Assembly: GCA_937981555.1 (NCBI GenBank)
Contig: CALJOK010000037.1
Span: 1 to 64,000 of the forward strand
Reading direction: 5' to 3'
Length of the DNA stretch: 64,000 nucleotides
Origin: an uncultured Saprospiraceae bacterium
Lineage (GTDB): Bacteria > Bacteroidota > Bacteroidia > Chitinophagales > Saprospiraceae
A model generated the notes under the pieces. It was not told where the DNA came from. It made no database searches and worked only from the letters and a program-made list of their open reading frames with translations. Shown in pieces: positions 26,806 to 34,873 of this stretch (position 1 is the stretch's first letter; each line of letters starts with the position of its first letter). The position numbers and the translations under genes were made by a program.

Positions 26806-28005
26806 ATGAGCTCAAGTATCCAATTACCTCGTGATGTTTACGGAACTGAAGAACATCAAATGTTGAGAGAGACAGTATTAGAATTTTACAAAACAGAAGT
26901 TGAACCTAATCGAGAAGAATGGGAAAAAAATACAGCTTGCTCACGGGAAGCTTGGTTGAAAGCAGGGGAGTTAGGGTTGCTAGGTTTAACGCTTGATCCA
27001 AAATATGGAGGGTCAGGTTTAGACTTTAGTTTTAGTGCAGTAGCGATTGAGACATTTGCACAAACTGGAGCAGATTCTCCGGGGATTTCAATGCATTCAG
27101 ATATTGTTATTCCATATATTGAAAAACATGGAAGTGAAGCAATCAAAGATAAATATTTGCCTAAAATGAATACTGGTGAATGTATCGGTTCATTAGGAAT
27201 GACGGAACCTTCGACAGGAAGTGATGTACAAGCGATTCGAACTACGGCAGTTGATATGGGTGATCATTATTTAGTGAATGGAAGTAAAACTTTTATCACC
27301 ATTGGCTACACTTCAGATTTTACATTAACTGCTTGCAAAACTGAAAATGGGATTAGTTTAATTATCATCGACGCTGATTTAGAGGGTTTTACTAAAGGAA
27401 AACCCTTCAAAAAATTAGGCTTAAAAACGAGTGATACTTGCGAGTTGTTTTTTGATAATGTAAAAGTACCTAAGGGACATTTGATCGGTGAAGAAGGCAA
27501 AGGGTTTGTCCATATGATGAAAGAATTGCCAAGGGAAAGATTGACGATTGCTATCCAAGCGATTGGTGCAGTTCGAGGTGGATTAGAATTAACGACTGCA
27601 TATACTCAAGAAAGAACTGCGTTCAAACAACCGATATGTGCATTCCAAAATACGCAATTCAAATTAGCAGAAGTTGCTACTCAATTGGAAATAAATACAG
27701 CTTTCGTTGATAAATGTACAGAGCTTTTGGCTCGGAAAGAATTGACACCTGAATTAGCTTCGATGGCAAAATATGCTTCGACTGAAATGCAAGGAAAGAT
27801 GTTAGATGAATGTCTCCAATTGTTTGGTGGATATGGTTATATGTGGGAATATCCAATTACAAGAATGGTAGCTGATGCGCGAGTTTCTCGAATTTATGGA
27901 GGAACTAATGAGATTATGAAATTGATGATTGCAAGGGCTATTTTCTCTGATTATTTTAAAGAGATGAAAGCAAAAAGAAGAGCAAAGAAATTAGCACAAA
28001 ACTAG
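26806..28005 (+). CDS. Acyl-CoA dehydrogenase, long-chain/isovaleryl-like
   Basis: A 399-residue FAD enzyme that introduces the alpha-beta double bond in acyl-CoA. Conserved parts: SLGMTEPSTGSDVQAIRTTA and FITIGYTSDFTL (FAD/substrate loop), the middle RTAFKQPICAFQNTQFKLAE segment and QLFGGYGYMWEYPITRMVAD (C-terminal). The usual catalytic Glu in IYEGT is Gly here (RIYGGTNEI), as in LCAD, and the base should instead be Glu244 in KELPRERL, the LCAD/IVD position. Electrons would pass to ETF. It follows synthetase and hydrolase genes on the same strand. Confidence 0.92.
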   Translation: MSSSIQLPRDVYGTEEHQMLRETVLEFYKTEVEPNREEWEKNTACSREAWLKAGELGLLGLTLDPKYGGSGLDFSFSAVAIETFAQTGADSPGISMHSDIVIPYIEKHGSEAIKDKYLPKMNTGECIGSLGMTEPSTGSDVQAIRTTAVDMGDHYLVNGSKTFITIGYTSDFTLTACKTENGISLIIIDADLEGFTKGKPFKKLGLKTSDTCELFFDNVKVPKGHLIGEEGKGFVHMMKELPRERLTIAIQAIGAVRGGLELTTAYTQERTAFKQPICAFQNTQFKLAEVATQLEINTAFVDKCTELLARKELTPELASMAKYASTEMQGKMLDECLQLFGGYGYMWEYPITRMVADARVSRIYGGTNEIMKLMIARAIFSDYFKEMKAKRRAKKLAQN

Positions 28006-28043
28006 TTATTGCCCCTCAAAATATGAAAATTAAATAACTTAAA

Positions 28044-28544
28044 ATGTCATTTTTTGATTGTACCATATGCGGAAATTCTCACAAGTTAATCACCTTGTTA
28101 GAATTTCCGCAACCTGATATTATTTCAAAAATTACAAGTGGTCAAGTTGATGTTTCTTTAGATATTTTTGGCAAAAATTCATTTGTAATCAACAGGGAAA
28201 CTACAGTTATTCAACCTCTTCTTTCCATTCCAATTATTGATTTCGAGGATAGTTTTGATTTATTTATTTGGGTGAAAATTGAAAAAGAAGAATATTTATC
28301 CAAACTAGAAAAGTTGAGAGAAACTGATTTTCAAAAACTAAATATGAAGGGAGTTTTAATTGATCCAATTCCATTTTTCTCAGGAACAGACAATTTAGGT
28401 ATAGAGGTCGAAGTTGATGAAAAGGAAAAAAACCATTTATTTTCTATTGTAAAAATTCAAAAAGAAATTGAACTAAAAAGTTTTTTGAAAAACGGAATTT
28501 CAAAAAAAGAATTAGCCATAATTCTTTCGCCCTTGTACCACTAA
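28044..28544 (+). CDS. DUF2199 family protein
   Basis: A 166-residue protein opening with a short zinc-like pair, FDCTICGNSHKL, as in DUF2199 proteins, followed by SIPIIDFEDSFDLFIWVKIE, the family core. The C terminus has a late ISKKELAIILSPLYH stretch. Function is unknown for the family. It is soluble, with no signal peptide. It lies 38 bases after the acyl-CoA dehydrogenase and 11 before the next gene, all in one direction, so co-transcription is likely. Confidence 0.75.
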   Translation: MSFFDCTICGNSHKLITLLEFPQPDIISKITSGQVDVSLDIFGKNSFVINRETTVIQPLLSIPIIDFEDSFDLFIWVKIEKEEYLSKLEKLRETDFQKLNMKGVLIDPIPFFSGTDNLGIEVEVDEKEKNHLFSIVKIQKEIELKSFLKNGISKKELAIILSPLYH

Positions 28545-28555
28545 TAATTAATCAC

Positions 28556-29194
28556 ATGAATTACCTTTCCCCAACCTATTTCTTCGATTTCGAAAATGAG
28601 CACATTCAAAACCTCCTCCAAGAATTCCAATCCAATTCTCTTTCCCAAAAAGAAAAAGCGATCCAAGTTTATTTGAAAATCCGAGATGTCTGGCGATACA
28701 ATGCCTACCGAATTAATTTTAACAAAGAAGCCTTTCGGGCAAGTGAGATTTCTCAAAGATCGGAAGGTCATTGCATTGATAAAGCGGTGTTGCTAACAAC
28801 GTGTTTACGTGGATTAGGAATACCTGCAAGAATTCATTTTGCAAAAGTAAAAAATCACATTGCGGTTGAAACTTTGACGGAGAAATTTGGCACCAACGAA
28901 TTAACTCCACATGGAATGGTGGATATTTTTTTAGAAGATAAATGGGTGAAATCTTCTCCTGCTTTTAATGCAAGCTTATGCGAAAAATGCAATGTTGCAC
29001 CACTAGGCTTTGATGGAAAAAATGATTCTGTTTTTCAAGAATATAATCGAGATGGAAATGAATTTATGGAGTACCTAGAAGATTATGGACACTTTGAAGA
29101 TTTGCCATTGGTTTTTATTCTTCAAAACTTGAAAGAGCATTATGGTCAATTCTTTAATCGACCAGATGGAGAAATGCAGTTAAATATTACTTGA
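28556..29194 (+). CDS. Transglutaminase-like domain protein
   Basis: A 212-residue cytoplasmic protein of the transglutaminase-like fold. The core is EGHCIDKAVLLTTCLRGLGI (Cys73) and ELTPHGMVDIFLEDKWVK (His119). The place where classical transglutaminases have the third residue, Asp before Pro, reads SSPAFN, so the triad is incomplete or uses another residue; this wording is common in small bacterial members. It could be a cysteine protease or a non-catalytic relative. It ends the acyl-CoA gene run and a strong terminator follows. Confidence 0.8.
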   Translation: MNYLSPTYFFDFENEHIQNLLQEFQSNSLSQKEKAIQVYLKIRDVWRYNAYRINFNKEAFRASEISQRSEGHCIDKAVLLTTCLRGLGIPARIHFAKVKNHIAVETLTEKFGTNELTPHGMVDIFLEDKWVKSSPAFNASLCEKCNVAPLGFDGKNDSVFQEYNRDGNEFMEYLEDYGHFEDLPLVFILQNLKEHYGQFFNRPDGEMQLNIT

Positions 29195-29248
29195 TTTTTT
29201 TATTGTAAATATATTGTTATTAATTGACTTTATTAGACTTTTATAGAG

Positions 29249-29283
29249 AAGGGCTGTTAGTGCTTGTAGCACTAACAGCCCTT
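29249..29283. terminator. Bidirectional terminator
   Basis: A perfect 13-bp stem (29251-29263 with 29269-29281) around TTGTA lies between converging genes, with modest T-rich sequence on the plus side. Confidence 0.8.
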
Positions 29284-29311
29284 GTTAGTATTTCTATTTT
29301 TAATAGAATAA

Positions 29312-29968
29312 TTAATCAATTTTCATTTCAGGAATATCTCCTTCAATAATCAATCGACCTTCCGTCGCATTTTTTATTTCTTCCACAGAAACTCCAGGAG
29401 CACGTTCGATTAATTTAAAACCTTGCGGAGTGACATCTAAAACGGCTAAATTAGTCACTATTTTTTTGACACATTTCACACCAGTCAAAGGTAAAGTGCA
29501 TTGTCTCAATAATTTACTTTCCCCCCGTTTATTAGTATGCATCATGGCAACGATAATATTGTCTGCCGAAGCGACTAAATCCATTGCACCACCCATCCCT
29601 TTAACCATGCGGCCAGGGATTTTCCAATTAGCAATATCTCCATTATCCGCAACCTCCATTGCACCAAGAACAGTCAACTGAATGTGCTGTCCTCGAATCA
29701 TGGCGAAGCTAGTTGCAGAGTCAAAAATAGAAGCCCCAGGCATTGGAGTAATTGTTTGTTTTCCTGCATTGATCATATCTGCATCTTCTTCTCCCTCAAA
29801 AGGAAATGGTCCCATTCCAAGGATTCCATTTTCAGATTGGAACTCAACATCGATGCCTTCAGGAATATAATTTGCGATCAAAGTTGGAATCCCAATTCCT
29901 AAATTGACATACCAATTATGACGTAATTCTTGTGCTATTCTTTTAGCTATACCTTTTTTATCTAACAT
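29312..29968 (-). CDS. scoB: 3-oxoacid CoA-transferase subunit B
   Basis: The 218-residue beta subunit of a family I CoA-transferase, which moves CoA from succinyl-CoA to 3-oxoacids such as acetoacetate. The catalytic Glu46 is in QSENGILGMGP. VNLGIGIPTLIANYI near the start and LPLTGVKCVKKIVTN further on are conserved. It lies 80 bases downstream of the alpha-subunit gene on the same strand. The two subunits form the active enzyme used in ketone-body or branched-chain degradation. Chosen start ATG is the family N terminus. Confidence 0.93.
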   Translation of the reverse strand: MLDKKGIAKRIAQELRHNWYVNLGIGIPTLIANYIPEGIDVEFQSENGILGMGPFPFEGEEDADMINAGKQTITPMPGASIFDSATSFAMIRGQHIQLTVLGAMEVADNGDIANWKIPGRMVKGMGGAMDLVASADNIIVAMMHTNKRGESKLLRQCTLPLTGVKCVKKIVTNLAVLDVTPQGFKLIERAPGVSVEEIKNATEGRLIIEGDIPEMKID

Positions 29969-30048
29969 AGTTTTTTAATTGTAAATGGTGAACGAAGAAA
30001 AAAATGATTTTTTCTAAGACTAAAAAAGTGATATTAACAGTTAATCAT

Positions 30049-30744
30049 TCACCGTTCTCTTACCGTTCTTTGCTCAATTCGTTTTTCATATTTTTCTCCT
30101 TGAAAAATTCGTTGTACAAAAATTCCAGGAGTGTGAATATTATTTGGATCAAGCTCACCAGGTTCAACTAATTCTTCTACTTCAGCGATAGTAATTTTTC
30201 CAGCCATTGCCATAAGTGGATTAAAGTTTCGGGCAGTTCCTTTAAACAAAAGGTTTCCGTAGCGATCTCCTTTCCATGCTTTGACAATAGCAAAATCAGC
30301 TGTTAAGGCATGCTCTAAAAGATGAGGTTTGCCATTAAAATATCGAACCTCTTTTCCGATAGCGACTTCCGTTCCATAACCTGCAGGAGTGAAAAAAGCA
30401 GGAACTCCAGAACCTCCAGCTTGACATCTTGCAGCCAAAGAACCTTGGGGAATCAAATCTACTTCCAATTCTCCACTCAACATTTGTCGCTCGAATTCAT
30501 CATTCTCGCCTACATAGGAAGAGATCATTTTTTTGATTTGTCTTTTCTGCAAAAGTAATCCAAGACCAAAATCATCAACCCCAGCATTATTTGAAATGCA
30601 AGTCAAATCCTTGATTCCTTTTTCTACTAACGCAGCAATGCAATTTTCAGGAATTCCACACAAACCAAATCCACCTAACATTAAGGTCATCCCTGATTCG
30701 ATATCTTGCACCGCTTGCTGAGCATTCGCAACTAATTTATTCAT
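30049..30744 (-). CDS. scoA: 3-oxoacid CoA-transferase subunit A
   Basis: The 231-residue alpha subunit. [20 protein letters not shown] is the CoA-binding glycine block. [37 protein letters not shown] and [20 protein letters not shown] are conserved landmarks. It precedes scoB and is divergent from a DUF4231 gene. Acetoacetate is the usual acceptor-side metabolite in this class; substrate is inferred from the family. Confidence 0.93.
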   Translation of the reverse strand: MNKLVANAQQAVQDIESGMTLMLGGFGLCGIPENCIAALVEKGIKDLTCISNNAGVDDFGLGLLLQKRQIKKMISSYVGENDEFERQMLSGELEVDLIPQGSLAARCQAGGSGVPAFFTPAGYGTEVAIGKEVRYFNGKPHLLEHALTADFAIVKAWKGDRYGNLLFKGTARNFNPLMAMAGKITIAEVEELVEPGELDPNNIHTPGIFVQRIFQGEKYEKRIEQRTVRER

Positions 30745-30805
30745 AGATTAAAAATTTAATTAAAAATGGTAATTTCAATAGGGCATAGATTATTATGTCC
30801 GACAT

Positions 30806-30813
30806 CAAATTTA
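30806..30813 (-). promoter_or_regulatory. Possible -7 promoter box of scoA
   Basis: Minus-strand TAAATTTG fits TAnnTTTG, about 60 bases before the scoA ATG. No -33 TTG is visible at the normal distance, and such boxes occur by chance in AT-rich DNA. Confidence 0.3.
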
Positions 30814-30932
30814 GAAATTTTTACGTGGAAATCTAATCTAATGTTTTGTGAAAAATATTTTAAAAAAGTTCTATTTTACCGTGACGTTATTTTCTATTAA
30901 CTTCAATTTATTAAAAATAAAAATATAGAATC

Positions 30933-31406
30933 ATGGCTGCTACAAAATCAATGAAAGAATATATGGACATGGGACTCGAAACTTATTTGAAGGAAAGAGT
31001 ACAAGATCAAGAAAGTTGGATGGAAGCAAAAAGTGGTTCAAGTAAAAAAAAATATCACAGAGTTAAATTATTCGTGATTTTATTATCTGTCTCTATTCCT
31101 TTTTTAGTGACCATGATTGATGTTTATGCTTATTTTAAATATATAATAGCAGGCGTTGGAGTTTTGATTGCAGCAGCAGAAGGAGTTTTGTCATTATACG
31201 ATTTTCAAAATGAATGGATTGGTTATCGTCAAACATTAGAAGCATTGAAAAGAGAGAAGTTCTTTTATGCAACTAAATCAAGTATTTATAAAAAAGACAG
31301 TTCTTTTCAGTTTTTTGTAGAAAGAATTGAAACGATATTGACGATGGAAAATAAAAATTGGTCAGAAAGTGCATTGAGTGAAGTGACAGTTGAAAAGGAA
31401 AATTAA
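30933..31406 (+). CDS. DUF4231 two-TM membrane protein
   Basis: A 157-residue protein with a charged N-terminal region (ETYLKERVQDQESWMEAKSG), two closely spaced membrane helices (LFVILLSVSIPFLVTMIDVY and YIIAGVGVLIAAAEGVLSLY) and a C-terminal helix (WIGYRQTLEALKREKFFYAT). This matches DUF4231, which resembles the SLATT group of two-helix membrane proteins, some of which are effectors in nucleotide-signalling defence systems. No nucleotide-producing partner is next to it; a phosphodiesterase-like gene follows by 21 bases. Either a housekeeping membrane role or a lone effector-like gene is possible. Confidence 0.75.
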   Translation: MAATKSMKEYMDMGLETYLKERVQDQESWMEAKSGSSKKKYHRVKLFVILLSVSIPFLVTMIDVYAYFKYIIAGVGVLIAAAEGVLSLYDFQNEWIGYRQTLEALKREKFFYATKSSIYKKDSSFQFFVERIETILTMENKNWSESALSEVTVEKEN

Positions 31407-31427
31407 AAGAAGAATAAGTAAACATAT

Positions 31428-31931
31428 ATGAAAAGAATAGGATTGCTCTCAGATACACATAGTTATTTTGATGAAAAAATCTATGATTATTTTAGAGAGG
31501 TAGACGAGATTTGGCATGCAGGAGATATTGGTTCTATGCAAGTCGTTGAAAAATTAGAAGCATTCAAACCACTTCGTGCCGTTTATGGCAATATTGATAA
31601 TGCGACAATACGAGCTTCTTTTCCGTTGAATAATATTTTTATGTGCGAAGAGGTGAAAATTTGGATCACCCATATAGGTGGTTATCCAGGAAGATATAAT
31701 TCAAGAGTTCGAGAAGAAATGCCAATACATAATCCAGATATTTTTATAACAGGACATTCACATATATTAAAAATAATGCCTGATCGAAAAAATGACCTTT
31801 TACATATTAACCCAGGAGCAGCGGGGATTTCCGGTTTCCATAAGGTGAAAACGATGGTGAGATTTGCCATCGATGGAAAAAAAATAGAGGCGATGGAAGT
31901 AATTGAATTAGGTAAAAGAGGAGATGGTTAG
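31428..31931 (+). CDS. YfcE/MJ0936-type metallophosphoesterase
   Basis: A 167-residue phosphodiesterase of the calcineurin-like fold. Metal-binding motifs are in order: LLSDTHSYFD (D-x-H), HAGDIGS, VYGNIDN, the ITHIGGYPG His and TGHSHILK (H-x-H). This small family hydrolyses phosphodiester substrates with two metal ions, often Mn; physiological targets are unclear. It starts 21 bases after the DUF4231 gene, so they are probably co-transcribed. Confidence 0.9.
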   Translation: MKRIGLLSDTHSYFDEKIYDYFREVDEIWHAGDIGSMQVVEKLEAFKPLRAVYGNIDNATIRASFPLNNIFMCEEVKIWITHIGGYPGRYNSRVREEMPIHNPDIFITGHSHILKIMPDRKNDLLHINPGAAGISGFHKVKTMVRFAIDGKKIEAMEVIELGKRGDG

Positions 31932-32400
31932 GAATTATCAAATATAATGTTCCGTATATATATTGTTATATATTCAAGTCTTTATCAAGTCAAAATAGAA
32001 AATTTAATAAAAAAAATATTTTTTTATTAAAACAAAATTCATAACTTCACCATCGCAAAGAGAAAGAATCCAAAATACTATGAGAAGGTTGGACCAATTT
32101 AATTTCCACTCTTCCACTAAAAATCCATTCCAAAATATCTATTGACCCTCGATTATTATTATCCAAAGACCAAGGTTAGTTTGTCTTTAGCTTACTTGTA
32201 TGTGTAAGTTAAATACTTTCAAATTTGAATGAATCATTTACTAATGATTTTATTCCATGATTGAATTTGTTTTTCCAATTATTTATGATTGGTGAAATAA
32301 TAATCTCTATGTCTTATTATAAATTAGATAACCAGAAAACAAATACTTAAAACACATTCTCTTTGCAAGAGGTCACCCTTGAATTTTAGATTTTATAGCA
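31932..32400. other. Long spacer upstream of the response regulator
   Basis: This 469-base spacer has no convincing gene. It contains ATTGTTAT at 31962-31969 inside an AT palindrome, two neighbouring small hairpins (AAAGAC/GTCTTT at 32165-32188; CTTAC/GTAAG at 32191-32208) and a 10-bp inverted match (GCAAAGAGAA at 32055-32064 with its complement at 32357-32366) framing about 310 bases. It is probably the promoter and leader of the response-regulator gene; a structured RNA cannot be excluded. Confidence 0.4.
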
Positions 32401-33060
32401 ATGGAAAAAATTTCAATTTTATTAGCTGACGACCATCATCTTTTTAGATATGGAATTAAGCAAATTTTTGAAAAAATAGAAACATTTCAAGTCGTAGGAG
32501 AAGCCGAATCAGCTGAAGAAGCTTTTTCATTATGCGTTGAATTACAGCCTGATATAGTGGTAATGGATATATCTTTTCCTAATTCTTGTGGGAAAGAATA
32601 TGCTAAACGAATTGTCCAACTATTAGAAATAAAAGTATTAGCATTGACCAGCCATATTGAAAATAATTATGTTATCGAAATGTTGAGAGCAGGTGCTTCA
32701 GGGTATTTAGTTAAAGATTCTACTCCTGAAGAATTGATTAGAGCAATAAGAACGATTCATTCAGGACACAGTTATTTCTCAAGCAATCTTTCCAAAACAA
32801 TCTTTGAAAATTCCAATAAAGAAAAAAAATTAGAAGAAGCCTCTTCACAATTTTCAGTTACAACTCGAGAATTAGAAATATTAAAATATGTTTCTGAAGA
32901 GATGACCAATAAGGAAATTGCTCATCAACTTTTTATCAGTCCTAGAACTGTTGAAACTCATAAGCGAAATTTGATGCAAAAATTGAAAGTGAGAAATGTA
33001 GTTGGCCTCGCCAAATATTATTTTCATTTCATACATCAACTTGACTCTACCATGAGTTAA
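32401..33060 (+). CDS. LuxR/NarL-family response regulator upstream of curli genes
   Basis: A 219-residue two-domain regulator. The receiver domain has the acidic pair in LLADDHHLF, phospho-acceptor Asp56 in DIVVMDISFP, Thr83 in LALTSH and Lys105 in GYLVKDS. The C-terminal HTH reads TTRELEILKYVSEEMTNKEI, then AHQLFISPRTVETHKRNLMQ. It is 202 bases upstream of csgA and points the same way, a position recalling CsgD in enterobacteria. Unlike CsgD, the receiver looks fully functional, so a histidine kinase partner is expected; none is adjacent. Control of the curli genes is an inference from position. Confidence 0.88.
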   Translation: MEKISILLADDHHLFRYGIKQIFEKIETFQVVGEAESAEEAFSLCVELQPDIVVMDISFPNSCGKEYAKRIVQLLEIKVLALTSHIENNYVIEMLRAGASGYLVKDSTPEELIRAIRTIHSGHSYFSSNLSKTIFENSNKEKKLEEASSQFSVTTRELEILKYVSEEMTNKEIAHQLFISPRTVETHKRNLMQKLKVRNVVGLAKYYFHFIHQLDSTMS

Positions 33061-33185
33061 TTGTTTCTCATTCCAAACCGAATATTTTAGTGGATGTAAT
33101 TCACTAAGGGAAATTACTTAAGGTGAAAATACGGATTTGTAGGTATGGTAAAACCAAAGTAGTTCCTATAACTTTAACGATTAGA

Positions 33186-33206
33186 ACGGCTTATCACACG
33201 AGCCGT
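33186..33206 (+). promoter_or_regulatory. Hairpin in the csgA leader
   Basis: A 6-bp GC-rich stem (33186-33191 with 33201-33206) and 9-base loop stands out in the AT-rich region 57 bases before the csgA ATG. It is followed by TATAATATTTTTT, so it may be a terminator-attenuator for the regulator transcript or a leader structure. Confidence 0.4.
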
Positions 33207-33262
33207 CCCTATAATATTTTTTAATTAACAATTTTTACACACAGAAAAAAAAAAATTTAAAA

Positions 33263-34111
33263 ATGAAGAAATTAACCATTCTTTTCGCATTCGGTTTTGC
33301 GTGCACTATGTCTTTTGCACAAACTAATTCAAGTAACACTCAACAAGAGGGAGATGACAATGCAACGTCTGTAACTCAAGTAGGTAACCAAAACGTTTCT
33401 TTTGTAAGACAAACAGGAAATGATAATACTTTGTCTGCTGTTCAAACAGGAGCTGCTAACAATGGAGAAATGCAGTACACAGGAAATAACAATGCTGTAG
33501 CTTTAACTCAAATCGGAGATAACAATAATAATATCAACCTTTTGACTGGAAACAACAATACATCAACTTCAACTTCTGAAGGTAACTTAAATATTATTCG
33601 TCAAGAAGCAGTTACAGATAACAGTAACTTAGTTGGTTTTCAACAAGGAAACAATAACAAAATTGTTCAAAACATTACTGGTTCTGGTTTAGGTAACAAC
33701 CAAACTGTTGCTAATTCTGTAGGTAATGATAACTTGGTAACTCAAGAAATGAGTGGAGAAAACAGTAACATGTTAGTAGATCAATTTGGAGATGCTAATA
33801 CTACTATCTTACAACAAAATGGAGTTTCTAATAATGTAAGTGTATTACAAGAAGGAAACAATAATAATGTTATTGCTAATCAAAATGGAAATAACAATTT
33901 CGCAGGAGGACAAAATGATGTAGAATTAAGTCAAGTTGGAGATGAGAACGTTATCGAACTTTCTCAACAAGGAGACATGAATACTTCTGCAACTTTCCAA
34001 GTTGGAAATCAAAATGTATCTTCTAATAATCAGAATGGATCAAGCCACATTAACTTAGTTAACCAAACTGGTGCTAGAAATACTGTTGGTGTAACTCAAT
34101 CTGAAAATTAA
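33263..34111 (+). CDS. csgA: Major curlin-like amyloid subunit (CsgA-like)
   Basis: A 282-residue protein with a signal peptide (LTILFAFGFACTMSFAQ) followed by about twenty 11-residue units of the form GNxNxxxxxQx, for example GNQNVSFVRQT, GNNNAVALTQI and GVSNNVSVLQE. The spacing of Asn and Gln is that of curlin repeats, which stack as a beta-solenoid amyloid. Almost no charged or aromatic residues are present. It is twice the size of E. coli CsgA, giving about ten 22-residue turns instead of five. No T9SS sorting domain is present; export is expected through the CsgG homologue downstream. Confidence 0.9.
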   Translation: MKKLTILFAFGFACTMSFAQTNSSNTQQEGDDNATSVTQVGNQNVSFVRQTGNDNTLSAVQTGAANNGEMQYTGNNNAVALTQIGDNNNNINLLTGNNNTSTSTSEGNLNIIRQEAVTDNSNLVGFQQGNNNKIVQNITGSGLGNNQTVANSVGNDNLVTQEMSGENSNMLVDQFGDANTTILQQNGVSNNVSVLQEGNNNNVIANQNGNNNFAGGQNDVELSQVGDENVIELSQQGDMNTSATFQVGNQNVSSNNQNGSSHINLVNQTGARNTVGVTQSEN

Positions 34112-34116
34112 TAAAT

Positions 34117-34196
34117 CGTTGGACGTTGAACATTCAATTTTTTATGACTTCTAGCTAAATAGCTATCGTAAAATATGTAATGTGAAACGTCCAACG
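34117..34196. repeat. 80-base hairpin between the two curlin genes
   Basis: CGTTGGACGTT (34117-34127) pairs perfectly with 34186-34196. Five further pairs (ACATT with AATGT) follow after two GA mismatches, and an apical TAGCT-AAAT-AGCTA closes the structure. The element occupies most of the csgA-csgB gap. It may lower expression of the second gene or protect the 3-prime end of csgA mRNA, or be an extragenic palindrome. Confidence 0.7.
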
Positions 34197-34207
34197 GATT
34201 TTATACC

Positions 34208-34765
34208 ATGAAATTTAATTTCAAAAAATGGATCACAGTTTTATCTATTAGTTGCTTTTTAGCGACAGGTCTTTTTAGTCAAACTTTGACTCAAGATGAC
34301 TTGATAAAAACTGCTGACGAATTAATTGAAGCGGATCTGAATGGTAATGGAAACGAAGCCTATGTGAATCAAATTGGAATAAAGAATACGGTAAGTATTG
34401 TTCAAGATCAACAAGGCACTTCTTCTGAAAACTTGGTTAAGGTTTTGCAAGTAGGTAAACGAAATCTTGCTGCTGTCAAGCAGTCAGGAATGCTTAATCA
34501 AACCGTAGTTCTTCAGAATGGAAATAGAAATGAATATACGTTGAATTTGGAAGGTTCTGAAAACACTTTTGTCATCAAACAAGAAGGAAGACGAAATGTG
34601 ATTAATCAGAATTTAACCAATACTTCTAATACTTATATTGAATTGATTCAGCAGGGTAACGACAATGAAATTACCCATACACAAGATGGTCTTACTGAAC
34701 AAAATATTATCGTCCGACAAGTTGGTGATAATATGTCAGTTCAGGTAATTCAATCGAATAATTAG
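34208..34765 (+). CDS. csgB: Minor curlin-like protein, likely nucleator (CsgB-like)
   Basis: A 185-residue secreted protein (signal peptide WITVLSISCFLATGLFSQ) with a short acidic lead-in (TQDDLIKTADELIEADLNGN) and about ten curlin-type units such as GNRNEYTLNLE, GKRNLAAVKQS and GNDNEITHTQD. Units contain more Lys and Arg than the neighbour (GKRN, GRRN), as in CsgB, where charged units promote nucleation at the cell surface. It follows csgA in the same direction and is closed by a terminator. The nucleator role is assigned by analogy and by composition. Confidence 0.82.
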   Translation: MKFNFKKWITVLSISCFLATGLFSQTLTQDDLIKTADELIEADLNGNGNEAYVNQIGIKNTVSIVQDQQGTSSENLVKVLQVGKRNLAAVKQSGMLNQTVVLQNGNRNEYTLNLEGSENTFVIKQEGRRNVINQNLTNTSNTYIELIQQGNDNEITHTQDGLTEQNIIVRQVGDNMSVQVIQSNN

Positions 34766-34783
34766 AAAATTGAAACAATTGTT

Positions 34784-34832
34784 TAGTCGTAAGTAGTTGG
34801 TTATCAATTATTTACGACTAGTTTTTGTTTTT
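34784..34832 (+). terminator. Terminator after the curlin pair
   Basis: TAGTCGTAA (34784-34792) pairs with TTACGACTA (34812-34820), followed by GTTTTTGTTTTT. It probably allows higher expression of the structural genes than of the secretion genes downstream. Confidence 0.75.
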
Positions 34833-34873
34833 AGATACAGAAAGAATTTACTATTTGAGAAAACACTAAAATA

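Noticed and set aside
32080-32145. A 21-codon frame in the spacer before the response regulator
   Set aside because: Short, no hydrophobic or repeated pattern, no coupling to a neighbour; not distinguishable from chance.
32401-33060. Calling the response regulator CsgD
   Set aside because: Only position and HTH class agree. The intact receiver argues against orthology.
33300-34090. Regularly spaced short DNA repeats that could suggest a CRISPR array
   Set aside because: The periodicity follows codons of 11-residue curlin units; there are no identical repeats with unique spacers.
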